This document shows positions 1-5,126 of a stretch of DNA of 6,159 nt, in pieces. The DNA comes from an uncultured Phascolarctobacterium sp. (GTDB taxonomy: Bacteria; Bacillota; Negativicutes; Acidaminococcales; Acidaminococcaceae). The notes under the pieces were generated by a model. The model was given only the letters and a program-made list of their open reading frames with translations. It did no database searches and had not been told where the DNA came from. Position 1 is the first letter of the stretch; each line of letters starts with the position of its first letter. Position numbers and translations under genes: made by a program. The stretch covers positions 1-6,159 of the forward strand of contig NZ_CAADXO010000013.1 of the NCBI RefSeq assembly GCF_900753045.1. The letters run 5' to 3'.

Positions 1-83
1 CTTGCTCCTTCGGGGAGCTCTCTTTTACGGCCTGCACCCTCTCTGGCACCGCCGGCTTTGATAGAATTTTTAACATTTTCCAT
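1..83 (-). CDS. N-terminus of a small GGARxGAGRK-motif protein (partial)
   Basis: An open frame starts at the ATG read on the minus strand at 83..81 and runs off the left edge after 27 codons. A near-perfect ribosome site, TAAGGAGGT, lies about 7 bases before the ATG, and a strong promoter lies further upstream. The visible residues begin MENVKNSIKAGGAREGAGRK, followed by a basic, proline-containing stretch. The glycine/arginine motif GGARxGAGRK at residues 11-20 is common at the N-terminus of small Bacillota proteins from phages, plasmids and other mobile elements, often ahead of a ribbon-helix-helix-like or other DNA-binding domain (family knowledge from memory). The C-terminal part is outside the window, so the function cannot be decided. 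That the gene is real is well supported; the mobile-element link is inference. Confidence 0.7.
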   Translation of the reverse strand, partial: MENVKNSIKAGGAREGAGRKRELPEGA

Positions 84-135
84 AATTAATACCTCCTTAG
101 TGTGTCACTGATATTGAATTGGAATTTCTGAAATT

Positions 136-164
136 ATAATACCATATATGGAGGGAAGCGTCAA
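136..164 (-). promoter_or_regulatory. sigma-A-type promoter of the small minus-strand gene
   Basis: Read on the minus strand, TTGACG (164..159) is followed by exactly 17 bases and then TATTAT (141..136). A TATAAT hexamer overlaps three bases further on. Transcription would start near 129, giving an untranslated leader of about 45 bases before the ATG at 83. The spacer contains the perfect 10-bp palindrome CCATATATGG at 142..151, a plausible operator for a DNA-binding protein such as the gene's own product. Confidence 0.75.
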
Positions 165-267
165 CTATAAAATTGAAAAATATGATAAAATATTATCGAA
201 TGAGGCGAGTGATATTTTTGAAATACCAATTTAAAGTCGACTATCACAGCAGGAAGCAGTCTGCAAT

Positions 268-296
268 AAAAAAGCCGTTGGTCAAACCAACGGCTT
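268..296 (-). terminator. intrinsic terminator of tRNA-Ala
   Basis: A perfect 10-bp stem, AAGCCGTTGG (296..287 on the minus strand) and CCAACGGCTT (281..272), encloses a five-base loop and runs into six T residues on the minus strand (273..268). It begins nine bases beyond the tRNA CCA end. There is no T-run on the plus side, so it acts for minus-strand transcription. Confidence 0.93.
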
Positions 297-305
297 AGTA
301 AATTC

Positions 306-381
<76 letters not shown>

Positions 382-394
382 ATATTATATATCT

Positions 395-423
395 ATCTTA
401 CAAAAGAGAGAGTTGTTTGTCAA
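395..423 (-). promoter_or_regulatory. promoter of tRNA-Ala
   Basis: On the minus strand a consensus -35 TTGACA (423..418) is followed by a 17-base spacer and a -10 TAAGAT (400..395). The tRNA 5' end at 381 is 13 bases after the -10, so the leader removed by RNase P would be only a few bases long. Confidence 0.88.
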
Positions 424-655
424 GTAACCAATAGCATTATAAATCAGCAAAGTAACGTAGGAGCAGAAATATTTCATACAGTATAAAACAGATGCACTTT
501 TAAAATTACTATATAATTTAATTTCCTGCTTGATGCTATTATGTATAATAAAACCAGAGAATCTGCGGGGAATCAGCAGATTTTCCGGAAAATATATTGT
601 GCATAATTTATTTCACAAGCTTAATGATAGTCCTGGCGGAATTTCTGTCAAAAAT
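424..655. other. gene-free AT-rich stretch with inverted repeats
   Basis: This is the space between the divergent tRNA-Ala and M23 promoters. I see no convincing gene in it. It holds a hairpin-forming repeat, AATCTGC (560-566) and GCAGATT (576-582) around a nine-base loop. The stem can be extended by a G-U and an A-U pair and is followed by TTTT. Immediately after comes the perfect 12-bp palindrome TTTTCCGGAAAA (581-592). The hairpin could be a weak plus-strand terminator, but no plus-strand gene upstream would need one. Its role is unknown. Confidence 0.5.
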
Positions 656-684
656 TTGACTAAATGCGTGAAAAGTATTAAAAT
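656..684 (+). promoter_or_regulatory. promoter of the M23 endopeptidase gene
   Basis: TTGACT (656-661), a 17-base spacer and TAAAAT (679-684) form a good sigma-A-type promoter. Transcription would start near 691 and leave a leader of about 70 bases before the ATG at 764. An inverted repeat, GTCAAA-AA-TTTGAC (647-660), overlaps the -35 hexamer and could be an operator. Confidence 0.75.
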
Positions 685-763
685 ATAAACGTTGTATTAG
701 CCTCGTTGAAAAGAATGAAAACATAGCAGTTTAATAGATATTAAAAATAAAAGGAGTATCAGG

Positions 764-2089
764 ATGAGTCAAAATTTCTTGGAGCGATGTAATGAGAAAA
801 TGCAATCAATATATGATTACTGCGGTACAAAAGCTAAGCAGTTGTATGCCGAGCTTTTGGCAGCAGTACAGTCCTTATATAATCACTGTGAAGTGAAAGC
901 ACGCAAATTTTACGCTATGCTTTTAGAAAAAGTGCAGTTATTATACAATGACTGTTTAGAAAAAATAGTTGCGATTGTTGCACAGGTGAAGGCAGTAATA
1001 GCTGTTGCCGCAGCTGTTGCAAAAATTCAACTGGCTATGTTCGAACGTCGTGCACGTATGCAGGCTACGAGCTTTGCAAACAAGGTGCAGGCTAAGCAGC
1101 AGGATATCGTTGGCCGTATTCAGGCTAAACAGCGTAAAGTTGTTGGACGTATGAAAGCACGCTACCATGCGCTGCGCAGTACCTGGCGCCGTAATCAGCA
1201 TTTTACCTTTTGGTTTATTCCGGCAGACGGTCAGAATATCGCTAAAACTCATGTAAAAAAGACTCATTTGAAATATGCTATGACAGCAGTTGCTTCCTTC
1301 CTTGTTTTTGTGTCTTGTACTATTGGTGTACTGGCTCATTTTGCTGTGCAAAACGAGCAGCAGAAGCAGGAGCTGGCTGCTTATAAGCAGACTAAATCCG
1401 AACAGGAGCAGACTATCAGACAATTACGTCTGATGGCAGAAACCAACCAGAAAAAGCTTGCAGCATTATCTAAGCTGGAAGACCAGGTGCGCAGCCAGAT
1501 GGAAAAAAGCGGTGCCAAGCTTCCTCCTAAGAGCAATGCTTCCGATTACGCAGGTCAGGGCGGTCCTGTATTGGGTTCTGCTAATCCGGCAAACATTGTA
1601 CTGGAGCAGGAAAAGAACATTGGTCTGGAGGCCGATGCTAAAAAGGCAGATCTGGAAAATTTGCTGAGCGCTATTGAAGCTGAGAATTATCGTCGTGAGG
1701 TTACTCCGAGTCAATGGCCTACCAGCGGTGGCTATATTTCTTCTTCTTTCGGCGGTCGCGCTAATCCCTTTGGCGGTTATGGCCGTGACTGGCATCCTGG
1801 TATTGATATTGCTACTGATTATGGCGAGCCGGTTTATGCCAGTGCAGCAGGCTATGTACAGCAGGCAGGCTGGTATGGCGGTTATGGAATTTATGCACGT
1901 ATAAACCATGATTATGGCTATCAGACAGCATATGGTCATATGAGCCGTGTTGTCTGCAGTGCAGGACAATATGTGAAAAAAGGCGAGATTATCGGTTATG
2001 TCGGCAGCACCGGCTACAGCACCGGTCCGCATCTGCATTTTGAAGTTATTCATTATGGCGAGCAGGTTGATCCTTCCAGCCTGATGTAA
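764..2089 (+). CDS. membrane-anchored M23 (LytM-type) peptidoglycan endopeptidase with hendecad-repeat N-terminus
   Basis: The 441-residue product is a predicted zinc metallo-endopeptidase that would cut peptide cross-links of peptidoglycan outside the cytoplasmic membrane. Domains in order: residues 1-140, a lysine/arginine-rich helical region of 11-residue repeats; about 170-193, a single membrane segment after a basic stretch, suggesting N-inside topology; about 194-248, a second, glutamine/glutamate-rich coiled coil; a linker; then an M23 domain at about 320-438. The catalytic set is complete: H344 and D348 in HPGID, H392 in YGHMS, and H423/H425 in PHLHFE, so it should be active rather than a degenerate LytM activator such as EnvC or NlpD. 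The start is supported by AAGGAG at 751-756, seven bases before the ATG. It has its own promoter and terminator, so it is monocistronic. The long cytoplasmic N-terminus is unusual; a role in division or envelope growth is only inference. Confidence 0.9.
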   Translation: MSQNFLERCNEKMQSIYDYCGTKAKQLYAELLAAVQSLYNHCEVKARKFYAMLLEKVQLLYNDCLEKIVAIVAQVKAVIAVAAAVAKIQLAMFERRARMQATSFANKVQAKQQDIVGRIQAKQRKVVGRMKARYHALRSTWRRNQHFTFWFIPADGQNIAKTHVKKTHLKYAMTAVASFLVFVSCTIGVLAHFAVQNEQQKQELAAYKQTKSEQEQTIRQLRLMAETNQKKLAALSKLEDQVRSQMEKSGAKLPPKSNASDYAGQGGPVLGSANPANIVLEQEKNIGLEADAKKADLENLLSAIEAENYRREVTPSQWPTSGGYISSSFGGRANPFGGYGRDWHPGIDIATDYGEPVYASAAGYVQQAGWYGGYGIYARINHDYGYQTAYGHMSRVVCSAGQYVKKGEIIGYVGSTGYSTGPHLHFEVIHYGEQVDPSSLM

Positions 2090-2120
2090 TTGTGACTGAT
2101 AATCAGATATTAAAAATTTT

Positions 2121-2154
2121 AAGTTCGTCGTGCTTTGTGCGACGAACTTTTTTT
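2121..2154 (+). terminator. intrinsic terminator after the M23 gene
   Basis: The stem AAGTTCGTCG (2121-2130) pairs perfectly with CGACGAACTT (2140-2149) around a nine-base loop, and the T-run spans 2148-2154. It begins 31 bases after the stop codon and separates the peptidase gene from the downstream operon. Confidence 0.95.
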
Positions 2155-2174
2155 AAGCAAAAAAGAAATAAATT

Positions 2175-2202
2175 TCAGAAATATTATTTACATATGTTCT
2201 GA
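2175..2202. promoter_or_regulatory. candidate operator of the dha/lsrF-like operon
   Basis: An inverted repeat TCAGAA (2175-2180) - N16 - TTCTGA (2197-2202) has half-site centres 22 bp apart, about two helical turns, so both halves face the same side of the DNA. It brackets the -35 hexamer. The outer flanks are also related (ATTT before the left half, AAAT just after the right half). The palindrome ACATATGT (2190-2197) lies inside. Binding by the SorC-type regulator at the operon's end is inference. Confidence 0.45.
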
Positions 2203-2215
2203 CAAATGCTACAAT
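2187..2215 (+). promoter_or_regulatory. promoter of the dhaL-dhaK-lsrF-VOC-sorC operon
   Basis: TTTACA (2187-2192), a 17-base spacer and TACAAT (2210-2215) form a good sigma-A promoter. The -10 is extended by TGC directly before it (TGnTACAAT). The predicted start near 2222 leaves a leader of about 20 bases, only enough for the AAAGGAG ribosome site at 2226-2232. There is therefore no room for a riboswitch or attenuator. Confidence 0.75.
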
Positions 2216-2242
2216 GAGGATAACGAAAGGAGCGGATGAACT

Positions 2243-2860
2243 ATGCTTACTTTAGAAATGCTGGAAAAAATGCTTTTGGCAGCAGCAGTTGAGCTTGAAG
2301 AAAAAAGTAAAATGCTGTGTGAGCTGGACAGCGTAGCCGGTGACGGTGACCATGGCGTTACTATCGCGCGTATGGCAGAGTCCATGAAAAACAAGGTAGA
2401 AGCACATGACAGTGCTAATATTAAAGATTTACTTGATGATTTAAGCATGGCTTTTATGAACAGCAACGGCGGCAGTGCAGGACCTTTATGGGGCACTGTT
2501 TTTGGCGGACTTGCCGATGCTGCACCTGAGGATGCTAAGGAAGTTTCTTTGGAAGAGCTTCACGCTATGCTGGCTCAGGCTAAAGAGGATTTTGAGGATA
2601 TTTCCAAGGCTAAAATTGGTGATAAGACAATGGTTGATGCGCTGTATCCTGCTCTTGAAGCAGGTATGACTGCCGAAGGTGATGCGAAGGCTGTCTTTGC
2701 GGCTATGGGCAAGGCAGCAGCCGAGGGCGCAGAAAGAACCGCTGACATGGTAGCACGCTTCGGCCGTGCTAAAAACGTCGGTGAACGCAGCTTGGGTACT
2801 AAGGACCCCGGTGCAACGTCTATTTCTATTCTGCTGACAGCAATGGCTGCGGCAATCTGA
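2243..2860 (+). CDS. dhaL: DhaL-type dihydroxyacetone kinase nucleotide-binding subunit
   Basis: The 205-residue protein is a full-length DhaL-family subunit, the helical-barrel domain that holds the adenine nucleotide and passes phosphate to a ketose bound on DhaK. The Mg-ADP/ATP loop is plain: D29, D34 and D36 in LDSVAGDGDHG match the spacing of the three metal-binding aspartates of E. coli DhaL (30, 35, 37, from memory). Further family signatures are the glycine-rich NGGSAGPLWG (75-84), GDKTMVDAL (126-134) and DPGATS (188-193). The start is the ATG ten bases after AAAGGAG; an earlier ATG at 2236 is out of frame. It is the first gene of the operon, ahead of the DhaK partner, whereas PTS-type systems usually run dhaK-dhaL-dhaM. 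No dhaM is present, so direct ATP use is likely but not proven. Substrate is not certain: dihydroxyacetone, another small ketose, or a DPD-like compound. Confidence 0.9.
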   Translation: MLTLEMLEKMLLAAAVELEEKSKMLCELDSVAGDGDHGVTIARMAESMKNKVEAHDSANIKDLLDDLSMAFMNSNGGSAGPLWGTVFGGLADAAPEDAKEVSLEELHAMLAQAKEDFEDISKAKIGDKTMVDALYPALEAGMTAEGDAKAVFAAMGKAAAEGAERTADMVARFGRAKNVGERSLGTKDPGATSISILLTAMAAAI

Positions 2861-2919
2861 TTTGCTGATAAAGCGCAAGCTTAAAAAACAATAAAATAAA
2901 TAAAAACGGAGGCGTCATT

Positions 2920-3912
2920 ATGCAAAAATTCATTAACAATCCGGAAAATCTGACAAGTGAATTATTGGAAGGTCTTGTGTTATCTAATCCTGATATCATC
3001 ACTCTGGAGCAGGGTAACCTCATTGTAAACAAGAAATTGGCAGAGGCAGACCGCGTAACCATCGTAACCTTGGGCGGTACCGGCCATGAGCCAGCTATCA
3101 GCGGCTTTGTCGGCGAAGGTATGATTGATATTTCTGTTGCAGGTAATATTTTTGCTGCACCCGGCCCTCAGGCTTGCGTAGAAGCAATTAAGATGGCTGA
3201 TAAAGGTCATGGCGTGCTTTTCGTTGTACTCAACCATGCAGGTGATATGCTGACCGGCAACCTGACCATGAAACAGGTGAAAAAACTGGGCATTAATGTT
3301 GTTAAGGTTGTAACTCAGGAAGACGTTGCCAATGCTCCGCGTGAAAACGCTGACGACCGCCGTGGTCTGGTTGGCTGCGTTCCTCTGTACAAGATTGCCG
3401 GTGCTGCAGCTGCTGCAGGCAAATCCTTGGAAGAGGTTGCTGCTATTGCACAAAAATTTGCTGATAACATGGCAACTATCGCTGTTGCTACCAAAGGCGC
3501 TACCCATCCGGCAACCGGTATGGAAATCGCTCATATTGCCGAAGGCACCATGGAAGTTGGCATGGGCCAGCATGGTGAAGGCGGTGGCGGTACTCAGTCG
3601 ATGAAATCTGCTGACGAAACAGCTGCAATTATGATGGACGCTCTGCTGAAGGATCTGGACGTAAAAGCAGGCGAAAAGCTGATGGTTGTTATCAACGGCA
3701 GCGGTGCTACTACTCTGATGGAACAGCTTATTGTTTTCCGTGCCTGCCATAAGCTGTTGGCAGAAAAAAGCATTGAGGTTGTGGCAAGTGCTGTAGGCGA
3801 AATACTTACCGTACAGGAAACCGCAGGCTTCCAGATGTTCATTGCACGTATGGATGATGAGCTGCTTGGCTACTGGAATGCTCCGTGCCGCACTCCGTAC
3901 TACAGAAATTAA
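2920..3912 (+). CDS. dhaK: DhaK-type ketose-binding kinase subunit
   Basis: The 330-residue protein is the substrate-binding half of a DhaK/DhaL kinase. Family members hold the ketose as a covalent hemiaminal on a histidine. That residue is H218 in GMGQHGEGG, at the same number as in E. coli DhaK, and the other active-site residues also align: H56 in GGTGHEP and D109 in NHAGD. The C-terminal half keeps INGSGATTLME (259-269) and the terminal DDELL (312-316). Several pocket segments differ from the usual enzyme as I recall it: GGTGHEP instead of GGGSGHEP, GEGGGGTQ after the catalytic histidine instead of GEPG, and TVQETAG instead of TSLEMAG. This suggests a substrate other than dihydroxyacetone. 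Related DhaK-like kinases acting on erythrulose are known. The start follows GGAGG at 2908-2912 by seven bases. The 59-base gap from dhaL shows no terminator. Confidence 0.9.
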   Translation: MQKFINNPENLTSELLEGLVLSNPDIITLEQGNLIVNKKLAEADRVTIVTLGGTGHEPAISGFVGEGMIDISVAGNIFAAPGPQACVEAIKMADKGHGVLFVVLNHAGDMLTGNLTMKQVKKLGINVVKVVTQEDVANAPRENADDRRGLVGCVPLYKIAGAAAAAGKSLEEVAAIAQKFADNMATIAVATKGATHPATGMEIAHIAEGTMEVGMGQHGEGGGGTQSMKSADETAAIMMDALLKDLDVKAGEKLMVVINGSGATTLMEQLIVFRACHKLLAEKSIEVVASAVGEILTVQETAGFQMFIARMDDELLGYWNAPCRTPYYRN

Positions 3913-3926
3913 GCAGGTGACTGAAT

Positions 3927-4808
3927 ATGGCAGATAAAGAAGGTAATGTACTGGCAAAAGACTATGGTATCGGAATTGCTCCGCCGGAGCGTCCGTTCCC
4001 GGTAAAGGGGCACGCATCCGCAGGCTGGGGCATGCAATCTCGTCTGGGACAGATTTTTGCTGATGACGGCCGCACTATTATGCTGGCCTTTGACCATGGT
4101 TATATTATGGGCTCTACCGCAGGTCTGGAACGTCTTGATCTGACAATTCCGCCGCTGATGCAATATGCGGATTGCCTGATGGCAACAAGAGGTGCTTTGC
4201 GTACCTGTATTCCCGCTAACCATCACAAGGCTGTTGCTCTGCGCTGTACTGCTGACACCAGCGTACTCAAGGACGATATGAGCTTTGGTAATGTCGGCGT
4301 TGAAATTGAAGATGCTATTCGTATGAATGCTTCCTGCATGGCAGTTCAATGCTTTGTAGGCTCGGCAGGCGAACTTGACTCCCTGCGCAATTTGTCTTAT
4401 TATGTAAATATGGGCGAACGTTTTGCAATTCCTGTTCTCGGTGTTGTAGCAGTTGGCAAGGAGATGGAGCGTACCACGCGTTATTTCTCCCTGGCTACAC
4501 GTCTGCTGGCCGAAACCGGCGCACATATCATCAAAACCTATTATTGTGATAACTTCGAACAGGTTACTGCTGCATGCCCCGTACCTATCGTAATTGCCGG
4601 TGGTAAGAAGATTCCTGAGCGCGACGCACTGGAAATGGCTTATCGTGCCGTAAACGAAGGCGCAGCCGGTGTTGATATGGGACGCAACGTTTTGCAGGCT
4701 GCCGCACCGAAGGCTATGCTGCGTGCAATCCGTATGGTTGTACATGAAAACGCTACTCCGGAAGCAGCTTATCATGCTTATGAGTTATGGCAGAAGGATG
4801 TGGATTAA
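3927..4808 (+). CDS. lsrF: LsrF-like 3-hydroxy-5-phosphonooxypentane-2,4-dione thiolase (class I aldolase fold)
   Basis: The 293-residue protein resembles E. coli LsrF (about 291 residues) along its whole length. LsrF is the last enzyme of AI-2 breakdown; it transfers an acetyl group from phospho-HPD to CoA, leaving DHAP. Shared segments include the LsrF-type N-terminal extension ending WGMQSRL (34-40), MLAFDHGY (52-59), YFSLATR (186-192), HIIKTYY (200-206) and VIAGGKK (222-228), then GVDMGRN (248-254). The Schiff-base lysine is K203, the same position as in E. coli LsrF (from memory). These features favour LsrF over FbaB-type fructose-bisphosphate aldolase, though a changed substrate cannot be excluded. 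The gene starts 14 bases after dhaK, with AGGTGA at 3915-3920, and its stop codon abuts the next start. DHAP as a product would tie the operon to glycolysis. Confidence 0.85.
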   Translation: MADKEGNVLAKDYGIGIAPPERPFPVKGHASAGWGMQSRLGQIFADDGRTIMLAFDHGYIMGSTAGLERLDLTIPPLMQYADCLMATRGALRTCIPANHHKAVALRCTADTSVLKDDMSFGNVGVEIEDAIRMNASCMAVQCFVGSAGELDSLRNLSYYVNMGERFAIPVLGVVAVGKEMERTTRYFSLATRLLAETGAHIIKTYYCDNFEQVTAACPVPIVIAGGKKIPERDALEMAYRAVNEGAAGVDMGRNVLQAAAPKAMLRAIRMVVHENATPEAAYHAYELWQKDVD

Positions 4809-5126
4809 ATGAAAGAATTTATGCATGTCGGCGTACCGACGACTGTTGCAAGAGAAGGCGAGAATTATGCAGAAGGCATAAAAACGCATCTCATTACTCC
4901 TGATACCAATGAATTTCATATTGAATACCTGCGTTTCGAAAAAGATACTCCGTTGCCGGAAGAGCTGCAGACCTTAGTGCATGTAGCTTATAAGGTTGAT
5001 GACCTTGATAAGCAGCTGGCAGAAAATAAGGTTATTGTTGAGCCCTGGATGGCTGATGAGCATACCCGCATTGCTTTCATCATGAAGGATGGTATCCTGT
5101 TCGAATTAATGGAAGAAGTTAAATAA
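4809..5126 (+). CDS. small VOC (glyoxalase-like) superfamily protein, LsrG-position gene
   Basis: The 105-residue soluble protein looks like two short beta-alpha-beta modules of the vicinal-oxygen-chelate fold. H6 in MHVG and H58 in LVHVAYKVDDLD stand at the start of each module, and E39 in FHIEYLRF and E99 in ILFELME near the end of each. That His-Glu-His-Glu pattern is the usual metal-ligand set, although the protein is shorter than typical glyoxalases (about 130 residues). VOC enzymes such as glyoxalase I and methylmalonyl-CoA epimerase do metal-assisted enolisation. By position between an LsrF homologue and a SorC regulator, it could do the keto-shift that LsrG, an unrelated ABM-fold protein, performs in the Lsr pathway; that is inference. 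Its ATG touches the lsrF stop (TAAATG), with GAAGGA at 4793-4798 inside lsrF, so translation is probably coupled. Confidence 0.6.
   Translation: MKEFMHVGVPTTVAREGENYAEGIKTHLITPDTNEFHIEYLRFEKDTPLPEELQTLVHVAYKVDDLDKQLAENKVIVEPWMADEHTRIAFIMKDGILFELMEEVK

Noticed and set aside
533..688. A 51-codon open frame on the plus strand in the gene-free stretch
   Set aside because: There is no ribosome site before its ATG, it runs through a hairpin and through the -35 and -10 of the M23 promoter, and its composition resembles translated non-coding DNA.
691..763. Riboswitch or attenuator in the M23 leader
   Set aside because: The roughly 70-base leader is too short and too AT-rich and shows no conserved riboswitch core or terminator-like stem.
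2861..2919. Possible hairpin (AAGC-GCAA-GCTT) and internal promoter between dhaL and dhaK
   Set aside because: The stem is only four pairs and is followed by A rather than T residues; no acceptable -35/-10 pair was seen, so the genes are taken as co-transcribed.
2980..4017. A long antisense open frame opposite dhaK
   Set aside because: It lies opposite a full-length DhaK with all active-site residues. The antisense product is rich in Ser, Cys and His with no recognisable domain, typical of a shadow of codon-biased coding DNA.
3909..4775. A 288-codon antisense open frame opposite the lsrF-like gene
   Set aside because: It is the complement of a clear LsrF homologue; no ribosome site, promoter or domain supports it.
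3927..4808. Call as FbaB-type fructose-1,6-bisphosphate aldolase
   Set aside because: The N-terminal extension, the WGMQSRL, YFSLATR and HIIKTYY segments and the lysine at 203 follow LsrF closely rather than FbaB; a general class I aldolase activity cannot be fully excluded.
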